64,000 nucleotides of DNA from Pristimantibacillus sp052113225 (GTDB lineage Bacteria; Bacillota; Bacilli; Paenibacillales; Paenibacillaceae), in the NCBI RefSeq assembly GCF_052113225.1, contig NZ_JBFRCT010000003.1:248001-312000 (forward strand). The letters are read 5' to 3'. The notes under the pieces were generated by a model. The model saw only the letters and a list, made by a program, of their open reading frames with translations. It had not been told where the DNA came from and ran no database searches. Shown here piece by piece: positions 50,860 to 60,171 of the stretch (position 1 is the stretch's first letter; the number at the start of each line of letters is the position of its first letter). The position numbers and the translations under genes were made by a program.

Positions 50860-51897
50860 ATGAAAAAGCAAATACTTAGCCTCGCTATTATTGGATCTTT
50901 ACTTGGTACAGCTGGTATCGCAAATGCCAGCACGACGTGGACTACGTCAAGCGCAGTAAGCAAGTACAATCAATACATAAACGCCGATAGCTATGTGAAG
51001 GACGAGCTCTATAATGTGGCTGATTTCCACTCAAAGTATGGCAGTCAGTCGAACACTCTTGCTTACCAAATTGTCGATCGGGCAATCTGGTATATGGAAA
51101 ATGGGTACATGGTTTACGGCAGTGGTTCGGATGCTTACGGTAAATATGGCTACGAGGATTGCTCGGGCTTTGTCCGTTTTGTGTTTGGAGATTTTGGATT
51201 CAATATAACAGGCACATCTGCAAACTATAACACAGTTGGTACAAAAGTTGCCGGTGTAAGCAAGCAAAAGGTTAATGGCAAATGGAAGCTGACGGGTATC
51301 GAAAATCTGCGGATTGGTGATATTCTGACTTGGCAGGAAACAGATCATATTATGCACGTTGCGATTTATATGGGAACAAATCGAGATGGGCAGCCGGTAG
51401 TGATCGGCACACGTTCAGATGGCAATCCGACAGCACTTGGCACGGTGGACAGCTGGGAATACTGGTGGGGCGAGAACTTCAAGGAAGCACGCCGTGTAGT
51501 TCCAACAGCTGGATTCAGCGGTATGGCGGGGAAAACCATCAAGGCTCCTACTATTCCAAGCTCGTATGTGTTGCCGCCACAGAAGAAGGTACCGGCATGG
51601 ACAGGTCCTAATCCTTCAAACGGTAATTCGGGTACGGTAACGCCAATTCCGGATCCGACACCTACAAATCCGTCAACACCGTCGGATTCAAACACTACAT
51701 ATGTGGTAACGGTAAAAGGCTGGGTAAGCCTGAAATCGGCCGCGAGCTCCAGCTCATCGACCATTGGCCGCCTCGAGCTTGGCCAAAAAGCTGAGCTGGT
51801 CAAGAAGACAAACAGCTATTGGTACCAAGTGAAAGTAAACGGACAAACCGCTTACATCACAACAAGCAGTACTTATACGAAGACAATAACGGAGTAG
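50860..51897 (+). CDS. Secreted NlpC/P60-type cell-wall hydrolase with SH3 domain
   Basis: A protein of 345 residues. Signal peptide about 1-23 (cleavage near ANA-S). The catalytic domain has Cys101 in YEDCSGFVRFV and His166 in HIMHVAIYMG, the NlpC/P60 layout. A Pro/Thr/Ser-rich linker (about 240-275) leads to a C-terminal SH3-like domain for wall binding. Likely cuts peptidoglycan stem peptides. The 380-bp region before it (50479-50859) has no gene or clear riboswitch that I can support. Confidence 0.85.
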   Translation: MKKQILSLAIIGSLLGTAGIANASTTWTTSSAVSKYNQYINADSYVKDELYNVADFHSKYGSQSNTLAYQIVDRAIWYMENGYMVYGSGSDAYGKYGYEDCSGFVRFVFGDFGFNITGTSANYNTVGTKVAGVSKQKVNGKWKLTGIENLRIGDILTWQETDHIMHVAIYMGTNRDGQPVVIGTRSDGNPTALGTVDSWEYWWGENFKEARRVVPTAGFSGMAGKTIKAPTIPSSYVLPPQKKVPAWTGPNPSNGNSGTVTPIPDPTPTNPSTPSDSNTTYVVTVKGWVSLKSAASSSSSTIGRLELGQKAELVKKTNSYWYQVKVNGQTAYITTSSTYTKTITE

Positions 51898-51910
51898 AGT
51901 TGGAATAGGG

Positions 51911-52007
51911 GGAACTCACAACTGAATGAGCATGACCGCGTGAAACCTGGTGCTTTGGGAAGGGCTGCTTGGACAACGAGGATAATGTTCATGAAGGGGT
52001 GAGTTCC
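51911..52007. repeat. Spaced inverted pair of unknown role
   Basis: GGAACTCAC (51911-51919) and GTGAGTTCC (51999-52007) are perfectly complementary across 79 nt. The enclosed sequence has no open frame and does not match the dispersed elements A-E. Within a 314-bp gap without genes. Confidence 0.4.
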
Positions 52008-52023
52008 TCAAAAGACAAACTCA

Positions 52024-52067
52024 AAAAATAGCGTTGCAGGGATAGCTCCCTGCAACGCTATTTTTAT
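52024..52067 (+). terminator. Terminator downstream of the NlpC/P60 gene
   Basis: AAATAGCGTTGCAGGG / CCCTGCAACGCTATTT stem followed by a T-rich tail. The stem resembles the hairpin at 24009-24042. Confidence 0.85.
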
Positions 52068-52211
52068 TAAGAATTACTACATTAATTTACTAATGCGAGC
52101 TGTTTCACCAGTGAGCGAACCTTTTTTTGTTGCAGATGTGTGCAGGCCTATCCACATCAGCACAAGTAGTAGAAGGCGGCGGTTCATACACTGCATTGGA
52201 GGGTGAATGCA

Positions 52212-52991
52212 ATGTACGATAAAAAATATAACAGTCGCAGTATATATGGGAAGCTTAAGGTGTGCCGGTATTTGAATTCGCATAAAACGCTAAAAAAGCT
52301 CGTTCCTCATACCGTTTCGTTCAGCCGCGAACATATGGAATCGATGCTGGCAAGCCACTCTTCCATCTATGTAAAGCCGGATTCCGGCTCGCAAGGGATG
52401 GGGATTTTCAAAGTGAAGAAGTCGGAAGGCTCAGGCTATACGGTGAAGCATATCGTGAAGAAGAAGCAATTAAGCCATCATTTGAATACGACTTCAGCGG
52501 TCTACGATTATATAAACAAGAAGTCGGAAAAAAAGCTTATTATCCAAAAAGGCATCAAGTTGGACCGGGTGAATGGCAGAGCTTATGATATCCGGGTGAT
52601 GGTGCAGCGTAAGCCGGACGGACCATGGACGGTGAATTGTTACTCCGTTAAAGTAGGCGCATCAAAGAAGATAGTGACCAACTATTATCAAGGCGGTAAG
52701 CTGTACACAATGGAGAAGCTAGGTAAACAACAAGGGAAATCAGCGGCAACGACCTCACAGCGGCTGTCCGATTTGAAATCGATGTCCCTTAAGATCGCCG
52801 AGCATCTCAGCAGCAAACGCGAAGGGATGCATGAGATGGGAATCGATTTTGCTTACGACCGTAATCAAAAGTTATGGGTCATTGAAGTGAACTCGAATCA
52901 TCCGCAGTTTTATCCAATGAAATGGCTTGATTCAAAGGCCTTTAAGAAGATGAAAGAGTTCGCGAAGAGTTACGGTAGGAAGGATGCGTAA
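52212..52991 (+). CDS. YheC/YheD-family ATP-grasp protein
   Basis: A protein of 259 residues. ATP-grasp features are IYVKPDSGSQGMGIFKV, DIRVMVQRKPDG and MGIDFAYD..WVIEVNSNHPQF. It resembles the YheC/YheD spore-coat-associated group of Bacillales. The preferred start at 52212 has GGAGGG at 8 nt; a GTG at 52203 overlaps that site. The substrate is unknown; a peptide-type ligase reaction on the spore surface is possible. Confidence 0.82.
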   Translation: MYDKKYNSRSIYGKLKVCRYLNSHKTLKKLVPHTVSFSREHMESMLASHSSIYVKPDSGSQGMGIFKVKKSEGSGYTVKHIVKKKQLSHHLNTTSAVYDYINKKSEKKLIIQKGIKLDRVNGRAYDIRVMVQRKPDGPWTVNCYSVKVGASKKIVTNYYQGGKLYTMEKLGKQQGKSAATTSQRLSDLKSMSLKIAEHLSSKREGMHEMGIDFAYDRNQKLWVIEVNSNHPQFYPMKWLDSKAFKKMKEFAKSYGRKDA

Positions 52992-53001
52992 GCAGCCAGA
53001 A

Positions 53002-53076
53002 GTAAAAAGACCGGGAAGAAGCAGCCAAAGCTGCTTTTCCGGTCTTTTGCATGCCTACAAAATCCCTTACACATAA
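53002..53076. repeat. Left copy of the spoVR 3'-end repeat, with terminator
   Basis: About 75 bp nearly identical to 53904-53979, differing by a few single-base indels and substitutions. It contains the hairpin AAGACCGGGAAGAAGCAGC / GCTGCTTTTCCGGTCTT and the block CCTACAAAATCCC followed by TTACACA. In the right copy the latter is the end of spoVR, so this left copy looks like a duplicated spoVR tail. Confidence 0.85.
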
Positions 53077-53136
53077 TGAATTCTTCCAGTCGTTAGTGAA
53101 TGTAAGAACTGCGTACTCAGATTTCGTAGCCATTTG

Positions 53137-53145
53137 TGTTATAAT
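53137..53145 (+). promoter_or_regulatory. Extended -10 promoter of the Uma2 gene
   Basis: TGT-TATAAT (extended -10) at 53137-53145, 144 nt before the Uma2 start. No good -35. Confidence 0.45.
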
Positions 53146-53288
53146 TCAAGTACACGCGACCAGATTTTCATAAGTCCATTGAAAGAGGTTGCGGTGTGGG
53201 ACAACAGACGAGATCATCAAACAGATTAAACAAAAGTGAGTTATAGATAAATGGTAACAGGTAATAAATCCGAAGGAGGTAGATCCAA

Positions 53289-53858
53289 GTGTCGAATCCG
53301 GATGATAAGAAGCTGCACACGTATCAAGACTGGTTGTCATGGGACGGAGTATGGGAATTAATTAACGGCAAGGCATATAATATGTCCCCGGCGCCTACAG
53401 CCCTTCACCAGTTTGTTGTAGGAGAGCTGCATTTCGCGCTAAGAACACACTTGCAGAATCAGAGCTGCTATGTGTTTGTCGCTCCGTTCGATGTGTTCTT
53501 CAGCGAGAGCGAACAATACGATAGACCTGATCATGTGACACAGCCGGACCTGTCGGTGGTCTGCTCCAAAAATCAGATTTCCAAGAACGGCTGTCATGGC
53601 GCCCCGACGATGATTATCGAAGTGTTGTCGCCATCAACGGCGCTTAAGGATTTCAATGAGAAGTTTAATCTTTATCAGAAATATGGCGTTCAGGAATATT
53701 GGATCGTTGACCCCGGTAATCGCACGGTTCATGTATATGCGCTGCAGGATGGTGTATATCAGGTGCGGGATTTATATACGGAGCAGGATAGCGTGCGGTC
53801 GAACGTGTTCAAGGATTTTCAGATATCACTTGGCAAGCTGTTTAACTTGGAAACCTGA
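53289..53858 (+). CDS. Uma2-family putative endonuclease
   Basis: A protein of 189 residues of the Uma2 (DUF820) family with a PD-(D/E)XK-like core: QPDLSVV and TMIIEVLSPSTALKDFNEKFNLY, then YWIVDPGNRTV. The start is GTG at 53289 after GAAGGAGG. The family expands in genomes and is often found in accessory positions. Here the gene sits between two direct copies of the spoVR 3' end, which suggests a later insertion. Biological role unknown. Confidence 0.88.
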   Translation: MSNPDDKKLHTYQDWLSWDGVWELINGKAYNMSPAPTALHQFVVGELHFALRTHLQNQSCYVFVAPFDVFFSESEQYDRPDHVTQPDLSVVCSKNQISKNGCHGAPTMIIEVLSPSTALKDFNEKFNLYQKYGVQEYWIVDPGNRTVHVYALQDGVYQVRDLYTEQDSVRSNVFKDFQISLGKLFNLET

Positions 53859-53903
53859 TATATCTGATTGTAATTGGACAATCTGTCATAACCATATCTT
53901 GTT

Positions 53904-53979
53904 GTAAAAAAGACCGGGAAGAAGCAGCCAAGCTGCTCTTTCCGGTCTTTTGCATACCTACAAAATCCCTTTACACAAA
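53904..53979. repeat. Right copy of the spoVR 3'-end repeat, with spoVR terminator
   Basis: Contains the last codons and stop of spoVR (minus strand) and the terminator hairpin AAGACCGGGAAGAAGCAGC / GCTGCTCTTTCCGGTCTT, with A-run on the left for minus-strand termination. Direct repeat of 53002-53076. Confidence 0.88.
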
Positions 53980-55407
53980 CTTCCGACTCGTCTTTTTCCC
54001 ATCGCAGCTGAAAACAATCTTTTTGTCCTCGACAACCGTTTCGAGATGGACATTCTTGCCCCATAGCTGCACCACATAAGGGAGGGTACGCTCGACATAC
54101 TTGAGGTCCAGTTCGGTTCCCTCATAGTTATGCTTCATATAAAGCTCGCCAACCCGGTTGAAGTCGCCGTCCGTTACAACGAGACTTGGGAAACCGCCGT
54201 TTACCTTAGAATAGACGAGCTGCTCACGGATGTTTTCCCAGGATTTATCGGTAATTTTCCACTCAGGACCTTTCTTCTCGAAAATATAAAGGTCAAGCTC
54301 ATCTACCAGGTTCTTCGTCAAGTAGTTGCGGAGGAAGGAGATATCCGAATCAAATTCACGGACTTCGAATATTTTCTCACGGCCTTTGCCGGGTACACGT
54401 CCGAAGCGTGCTTGTTCCTCTTTCGTAGGATTATCCCAACGTTTCTCAATGTCCTCAAAGATCTTTAGACCTAGATAATAGGGATTAAGGCTATGCTTTG
54501 AAGGGATAACAACAGAAGAGTTCAGCTTGGCGAACTCAATGGTCTCATCGCTTGTAAGCGGCAATTCGCGGATAATACGCTGATGCCAATACGAAGCCCA
54601 GCCTTCGTTCATAATTTTCGTCTCAATCTGAGGCCAGAAGTAGAGCATCTCGTCGCGCAGCATGGACATGATATCGCGCTGCCAAGGCTCAAGCTTCGGT
54701 GAGAATTCCTCAATGAACCAGATCAGGTCCTTCTCAGGTTCTGGAGGGAATTGGGTGACAGCAGGGCCTGATGCGCCGTCGGAGTCCTCGGCCGCTTCAA
54801 GGGACCAAAGATCTTCATAATCCGATTTGGCGGATTGCTTCGAGGAACGTGATTTCTCCTTAGTCAGCAATTCAATATAGCGGGACTTATCGAGTTGGTA
54901 CGGCTTAATAATGGTAGGATCAACATGCTCTTGAATAGCAAGAACGGCATCAATGAATTTCTCGACGGCCTCCGTACCGTAATCCATCTCGTATTGGGAA
55001 ATGCGATCGGCTGTAGCAGACATACTTTCGACCATATTGCGGTTTGTTGCGCCAAAACGGGCGTTATTCTTGAAGAAATCACAGTGGGCAAGAACGTGAG
55101 CGACGATCAGCTTGTTCTGAATAAGCGAGTTACCCTGGAGCAGGAAGGCGTAACAAGGGTTCGAGTTAATAACAAGCTCGTATATTTTGCTTAGACCGAA
55201 GTCGTATTGCATTTTCATTTTATTGAACGTTTTCCCAAAGCTCCAGTGGCTGAAGCGTGTCGGCATACCGTAAGCGCCAAACGTGTAAATGATGTCCGCC
55301 GGACAAATCTCATAACGCATAGGGTAAAAATCGAGCCCAAAACCTTGCGCGATTTCTGTAATTTCATCAATAGCTCGTTCTAGTGCACGGATCTCATCCT
55401 GATTCAT
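53971..55407 (-). CDS. spoVR: SpoVR-family sporulation protein
   Basis: A protein of 478 residues matching the SpoVR family along its whole length (GLDFYPMRYEICP, YGMPTRFSHWSFGK, NPCYAFLLQGN, NEGWASYWHQ, NPYYLGLKIFEDIE). SpoVR is needed for normal spore cortex formation in B. subtilis. A middle stretch of about 40 residues (193-232, rich in S, E and D) looks like a variable linker. GGGGGG precedes the ATG, and a sigma-E-type promoter lies upstream. Confidence 0.95.
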   Translation of the reverse strand: MNQDEIRALERAIDEITEIAQGFGLDFYPMRYEICPADIIYTFGAYGMPTRFSHWSFGKTFNKMKMQYDFGLSKIYELVINSNPCYAFLLQGNSLIQNKLIVAHVLAHCDFFKNNARFGATNRNMVESMSATADRISQYEMDYGTEAVEKFIDAVLAIQEHVDPTIIKPYQLDKSRYIELLTKEKSRSSKQSAKSDYEDLWSLEAAEDSDGASGPAVTQFPPEPEKDLIWFIEEFSPKLEPWQRDIMSMLRDEMLYFWPQIETKIMNEGWASYWHQRIIRELPLTSDETIEFAKLNSSVVIPSKHSLNPYYLGLKIFEDIEKRWDNPTKEEQARFGRVPGKGREKIFEVREFDSDISFLRNYLTKNLVDELDLYIFEKKGPEWKITDKSWENIREQLVYSKVNGGFPSLVVTDGDFNRVGELYMKHNYEGTELDLKYVERTLPYVVQLWGKNVHLETVVEDKKIVFSCDGKKTSRKFV

Positions 55408-55446
55408 TCCGCTATCCCCCCGTACTTAATAAATACCGTTCATACC

Positions 55447-55477
55447 ATTTGTATGCCTATGCCACTAGTGGATATGC
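55447..55477 (-). promoter_or_regulatory. Sigma-E-type promoter of spoVR
   Basis: On the minus strand GCATATC (55477-55471), 15-nt spacer, CATACAAAT (55455-55447). Both fit the mother-cell sigma-E consensus, as expected for spoVR. The leader would be about 33 nt. Confidence 0.7.
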
Positions 55478-55572
55478 CCTCCTGGTTCAAGTAATCTCCT
55501 ATTTATTTATTCGAAGAATTCGTTTATGATTTGCCTAATAATTAACGATAGGACCAGGAGGGCCGCCGCACC

Positions 55573-57348
55573 ATGGACAAGCGGATGAGAACGTTTATGC
55601 CTTTTACGTACAAAATGATGATTTCCTATCTGCTGCTTGTCTTAATTACAGATGCCGTGATTGGCTATTTCTCGTACACGATGCTTGTGCAGTCCCGTAC
55701 GGAAATGGCAGAGACGAATATAAAGACTGCGATGCAGCAGACGGAAAATAACCTCAGCTACCAGCTGGATGAGATTCAGCGGATGTCGGATACATTGTTT
55801 GGAAGCCTCTCCTTTCAACGGGCCTTGCAGAAGGAAGGCGACCCGTTCCAAACCTATCTGACGATGCTCGATGAGATTGTTCCGCAGATTCAGGCGCCGC
55901 TGCATTTGTACGGCAATCATATTAGGCTCCTTGTCTACACGACAAATGGCTATTTGAACGAGGTTGACGGGGACAGCATGTATGAGGAGATTAAGGACAG
56001 CGACTATTATATTTTGCCATACAGCGAAATTACGGACAGGTCGTGGTTTAATGCCATCGAGGATTCGGACCGTGATAACATATGGCTGCAGGTCGATACG
56101 GATCAAAGCCTCAACAATATCTCGCATTTCCGGAAGCTGGTCTCATACAACGACTATAAAACGATTATCGGGTATGTCCGTATTACAACAAGGCTGGATG
56201 ATTTATTAGGTGATTTTAAAGCGTTTCCAACCGAAGAAGGACTCATCCTGCGGCTGCTGGATACAAGTTCGAACACGGTTATGTTCCAGCGAGGCGACAA
56301 TGGGCAGGAAAAAGAGGCAGCAGCGGGTTCCAGCATGGAAGAGGATGATGCGACTTATCTCGTTTTGGAAAATAAGATTCCGAACACCAGTCTCGTCATC
56401 GAGACGCTTGTACCACGTACTTATCTGAGCAAGGATGCTGCCAAGCTGCGCGGTGTCATCTTCTCTGTATGTCTCATCAGCTTTCTTGTCATGTCACTCA
56501 TCGGATTCTTGGTAGCTAGATTATCAGGCCGGAAAATGCGGCGGATCGTTACGTTCCTCCGCTCCTTCCAGCAAGGAAGCTTCCAGAAACGTCTCCGCTT
56601 TAGCGGCAATGACGAATTTGTTCATATTGCCGGAGCTTTTAATGACATGGCAGAGAACATTCAAGATTTAATCAAGAAGGTGTATGTCGAAGGCATTCAG
56701 AAAAAACAAGCGGAGCTTGAGGCCCTTCAGGCGCAGATTAATCCGCATTTCTTGTACAATACCTTATCGACCATTGGCAGTCTTGCGAATCTGTCCGAGA
56801 CGGAGAAGGTGACGGGGATGGTCGAAGGGCTGGCGAAGTTTTACCGGCTGACGCTTAATGATGGGCATGTCTTTATCCCGCTGTCTAAGGAACTCGAGCA
56901 GGTAGAGTCGTATCTCGACATTCAGCGTATTAAATATGCAGGGAAGTTTGATGTGCATGTTGATACGGATCGGGAGCTTGAAGACTGTAAGGTCATTAAG
57001 CTGATCTTGCAGCCTTTTGTGGAAAATATCTTTAAACATGCTTGGTTTGGTGAGCATATCGCCATCCGTATTAGCGGCAGAGTGATCGGAAATAAAGTGG
57101 AGCTGAAGGTGATCGATACCGGTATCGGCATGAAACCGGATGTGCTAAAGGCTGTGCTTGCCCAGCCTGGCCAAACGGGAGGGTATGGTATCCGCAACGT
57201 GGATGACCGTATCAAGCTGAGATACGGCGATGAATATGGAATAGAGATCGGAAGTGTGTTTGGCGGAGGTACAACGGTCCGGATCCTGCTCCCAATTGAC
57301 AGACAAGGTATAGCATACGAGGAAGAGCAAAGGAGGCATCTGGCATGA
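55573..57348 (+). CDS. YesM-like sensor histidine kinase
   Basis: A protein of 591 residues. Two transmembrane helices (about 15-37 and 293-315) flank a large extracellular sensor domain. HAMP, a His_kinase domain with acceptor His in INPHFLYNTLS, and HATPase_c (FVENIFKHAW, DTGIGMKPD, GGYGIRNVDDR) follow. YesM-type kinases sense extracellular oligosaccharides, sometimes via binding proteins. It overlaps the yesN-like gene by 4 nt and lies upstream of a sugar ABC importer and a galactanase, so galacto-oligosaccharides are the likely signal. Confidence 0.92.
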   Translation: MDKRMRTFMPFTYKMMISYLLLVLITDAVIGYFSYTMLVQSRTEMAETNIKTAMQQTENNLSYQLDEIQRMSDTLFGSLSFQRALQKEGDPFQTYLTMLDEIVPQIQAPLHLYGNHIRLLVYTTNGYLNEVDGDSMYEEIKDSDYYILPYSEITDRSWFNAIEDSDRDNIWLQVDTDQSLNNISHFRKLVSYNDYKTIIGYVRITTRLDDLLGDFKAFPTEEGLILRLLDTSSNTVMFQRGDNGQEKEAAAGSSMEEDDATYLVLENKIPNTSLVIETLVPRTYLSKDAAKLRGVIFSVCLISFLVMSLIGFLVARLSGRKMRRIVTFLRSFQQGSFQKRLRFSGNDEFVHIAGAFNDMAENIQDLIKKVYVEGIQKKQAELEALQAQINPHFLYNTLSTIGSLANLSETEKVTGMVEGLAKFYRLTLNDGHVFIPLSKELEQVESYLDIQRIKYAGKFDVHVDTDRELEDCKVIKLILQPFVENIFKHAWFGEHIAIRISGRVIGNKVELKVIDTGIGMKPDVLKAVLAQPGQTGGYGIRNVDDRIKLRYGDEYGIEIGSVFGGGTTVRILLPIDRQGIAYEEEQRRHLA

Positions 57349-58895
57349 TAAAGATATTATTAGTGGATGATGAAGCGGTTGATTTGGAGTGGCTGCGGCG
57401 CAGAGTTGCAGGCAGTCCGCTGCCTTTGCAGGTTATTGGAACGGCTAGCAGTGGTTTTAACGCCTTAAAGCTGATGGAAGATGAACGTATTGATGTTATT
57501 TTATCGGATATTCGGATGCCTATTATGTCGGGAATGGAGTTCGCACGGAAGGCAAAAGAACTGAACCCGCATGTTCAGATTGTCTTTATTAGTGGTCATG
57601 AGGATTTCGGCTACGCAAAGGAAGCGATTCAGATGAACGCTTCCGGCTATTTGCTCAAGCCTGTTAAAGATCAAGAGCTGCAGGACATGCTGGAAACCGT
57701 CTGTTCGCAGGTCGAGAAGGAACGCAAGCGACACACCATTGTATCGGAAGCCTTATCACTAGTGAATCGGGAGCTTCTGCTTCGCTGGCTCGCGGATGCC
57801 TCGGAGGAACATGAACGTGAGCATATTGCACCATTCTTGACCACTTTGCTGCAATATGGAGCAGCAGCGGCTGTTATTGAAATCGATGATGTGGAATGGA
57901 AAATTCCTGAGCAGGAGCGGCGCAGCCAGATCCGCAGCATCTCCTCCTTTGTTGAACATTTTGTTGGCGATAATAATGGCGGGACAGTGCTTGCAAGTCA
58001 CGATCAACGGATTGTTATCCTGTCTCCAATCTCGGATGAACGGTTTACCGCGATGCTGGAGGAGCTTGTAGAAGAAGTTCGGCAGAACTTCCCGGTTACG
58101 ATTACAGTCGGAGCAGGCAGCTCTGCCCGGGATACCGAGGAGCTTCGTGAATCGTATCGGCAGGCGCAGGCTGCACTTAGCGCCAAATGGCTGCTTGGCA
58201 AGAACCGGCTGATTAAGGATGTGTCAGGAACAGCAAGAGAGGATATGCTGGAGCCTAATATTGAAGCTAATGTTGAGCAGATGCTTACGGCTATCCTGGA
58301 GTATGATCTTGTTGCCATTGATGATCGGCTTCTCCAGCTGTTTGATAAGAATGAAATTGTATCCCAGAAGCAATATGCTTACAATCTGATCATTCGCATC
58401 ACCTCGAAGCTGCATGCCGATTTGTTGCAGCAGAATGAAAACCTGTATGAGCTGCTCAAATGGGATGCACAGGTTCTCTTCCAGTTCGAAACGATAGATG
58501 ATATCTTATCTTGGCTGAGAAGAAGATTCTTTGAGCTGTCTGAGCTCTTATATGTCAAACGGCAGAAACAAAAGCGCAAGTTATTCGATAACATTATGAC
58601 CTTCGTTGATGAACGGCTGGAGCAGAAGATTACGCTCAAGGAAGTGGCGGCTCATTTTGATTTTACACCCAATTACTTAAGCACCCTGTTCAAAGAAGAG
58701 ATCGGCACTTTGTTCAGCGATTGGCTGAATGAGCGGCGGATGGATCGGGTCCGGGAGCTGCTTGCAGATCCTTGCCTGAAGGTGTATGAGATTGCAGAGC
58801 GTGTTGGCTACAAGAATATTATTTATTTCAATCGGCAGTTTAAGCAATTTACAGGAATGACACCAGGAGAATACCGGAAAAAGCATAAAATTTAG
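57345..58895 (+). CDS. YesN-like AraC-family response regulator
   Basis: A protein of 516 residues. Receiver domain (acceptor Asp in VILSDIRMPIMSG, Lys in YLLKPVKDQE), a long middle region of about 270 residues, and two AraC-type helix-turn-helix motifs at the C terminus (ITLKEVAAHFDFTPNYLSTL and YEIAERVGYKNIIYFNRQFK). Start ATGA overlaps the kinase stop, with AAAGGAGG upstream. Should activate the downstream importer and galactanase genes. Confidence 0.93.
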   Translation: MIKILLVDDEAVDLEWLRRRVAGSPLPLQVIGTASSGFNALKLMEDERIDVILSDIRMPIMSGMEFARKAKELNPHVQIVFISGHEDFGYAKEAIQMNASGYLLKPVKDQELQDMLETVCSQVEKERKRHTIVSEALSLVNRELLLRWLADASEEHEREHIAPFLTTLLQYGAAAAVIEIDDVEWKIPEQERRSQIRSISSFVEHFVGDNNGGTVLASHDQRIVILSPISDERFTAMLEELVEEVRQNFPVTITVGAGSSARDTEELRESYRQAQAALSAKWLLGKNRLIKDVSGTAREDMLEPNIEANVEQMLTAILEYDLVAIDDRLLQLFDKNEIVSQKQYAYNLIIRITSKLHADLLQQNENLYELLKWDAQVLFQFETIDDILSWLRRRFFELSELLYVKRQKQKRKLFDNIMTFVDERLEQKITLKEVAAHFDFTPNYLSTLFKEEIGTLFSDWLNERRMDRVRELLADPCLKVYEIAERVGYKNIIYFNRQFKQFTGMTPGEYRKKHKI

Positions 58896-58915
58896 TCCGT
58901 TTGATCTTATATCAA

Positions 58916-58955
58916 AAGCCTGCGGTCTCTTTTTTTCGAGTCTGCAGGTTTTTCT
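58916..58955 (+). terminator. Terminator of the yesMN-like operon
   Basis: CCTGCGGTCTC / GAGTCTGCAGG stem followed by TTTTTC. Confidence 0.75.
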
Positions 58956-59098
58956 ATTTTCTCTTCTGTAAACTAAACTTTCTTAAACGAATCGTAGATT
59001 AAGTATTACTTTTTGTAGTTTGGCTTAATTTTGGAGTGCCTGTGTGGTTTATATAATTAACTTATACGAGAGAGAGATCATACAGGAGGAGAATTCGA

Positions 59099-60019
59099 AT
59101 GAAGCAACGCGGATTTTGGGGCTACGCCCTCCAGAACAGAACGCTGCTGCTCATGCTCGCGCCAGCAGTAATCTTTTTTATACTGTTCGCTTACATCCCA
59201 ATGGCCGGCATTGTGCTCGCATTCAAACAATACAACAACACGGGAGGCATCTTCGGAAGTCCGTGGAACGGAATCAGTAACTTCCGCTTTTTCTTCGAGT
59301 CAGGCAATGCCTGGATGGTAACGAGAAATACGGCGTTGTATAATATCGCGTTTATTATCGTGAATAACTTGCTTCAGATTGCGGCGGCAATTCTGCTGTT
59401 CGAAGCAGTGGGTAAATGGTTCCGCAAGTTTACACAAACGATGCTGTTCCTGCCCTACTTTATTTCCTGGGTTGTCGTAGGAGCGATTGCATATAACCTG
59501 TTCAACTACGATGTTGGTACGCTGAACGTTATGCTGAAGGGACTTGGACTTGAACCAGTTGATATTTACAACACCCCTTCGTATTGGCCAGTTATTCTGG
59601 TGCTTGTATCGGCATGGAAAACGCTTGGTTACGGCTCGGTTATGTACCTGGCGGCAATTACGGGAATTGACAACGAGATGTATGAAGCCGCTGAGATTGA
59701 CGGAGCAAACGTGTTCCAGCGCATTCTGCATATTACGTTGCCGAATCTGTTCCCTACCGTTATTATTCTAGTGCTGCTTGCAGTGGGTAATATATTCAGA
59801 GGAGATTTCGGGATGTTCTACAATATGGTCGGTAACAACGGTTTGTTGTTCTCCTCGACCGATGTCATTGATACCTTCGTATTCCGGTCGCTCACGACCT
59901 CGAACGAAATCGGCTTATCGGCTGCTGCTGGCTTCTATCAGTCTGTGCTTGGCTTTGCAACGATCTTGCTGGCAAACTATGCGGTACGCAAATACGACAA
60001 AGATCATGCTTTGTTCTAA
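59099..60019 (+). CDS. Sugar ABC transporter permease, LplB type
   Basis: A protein of 306 residues with six transmembrane helices and the permease EAA loop (YEAAEIDGANVFQRILHITLPNL). The LplB/YtcP class imports oligosaccharides and has no dedicated ATPase gene; a shared MsmX-like ATPase elsewhere would drive it. CAGGAGG precedes the ATG. First of permease-permease-binding protein. The gap to the next gene carries two copies of a 68-bp repeat. Confidence 0.92.
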   Translation: MKQRGFWGYALQNRTLLLMLAPAVIFFILFAYIPMAGIVLAFKQYNNTGGIFGSPWNGISNFRFFFESGNAWMVTRNTALYNIAFIIVNNLLQIAAAILLFEAVGKWFRKFTQTMLFLPYFISWVVVGAIAYNLFNYDVGTLNVMLKGLGLEPVDIYNTPSYWPVILVLVSAWKTLGYGSVMYLAAITGIDNEMYEAAEIDGANVFQRILHITLPNLFPTVIILVLLAVGNIFRGDFGMFYNMVGNNGLLFSSTDVIDTFVFRSLTTSNEIGLSAAAGFYQSVLGFATILLANYAVRKYDKDHALF

Positions 60020-60154
60020 AAGCACATGCTTACGAAGCAAGAATGATCACAAATACCCGATAGAAGGCTATTTGTGTAAAAATTCTTAAGCACATGCTTA
60101 CGAAGCAAGAATTATCACAATTAGCTGATAAAGGGCTATTTGTGTGACAATTCT
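60019..60154. repeat. 68-bp repeat, two units, same family as 7543-7787
   Basis: Units start at about 60021 and 60089 (68-nt period). Each has CATGCTTACGAAG then a stem-loop bounded by AAGAAT/ATTCTT with inner arms such as ATCACAAATA / TATTTGTGT. In reverse complement the order ATTCTT-G-CTTCGTAAGCATG-TG-CTTA matches the 71-bp units at 7543-7787, but the stem sequences differ completely. Lies between two permease genes in the same operon. Confidence 0.85.
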
Positions 60155-60171
60155 TTTCAGGAGGGATTACG

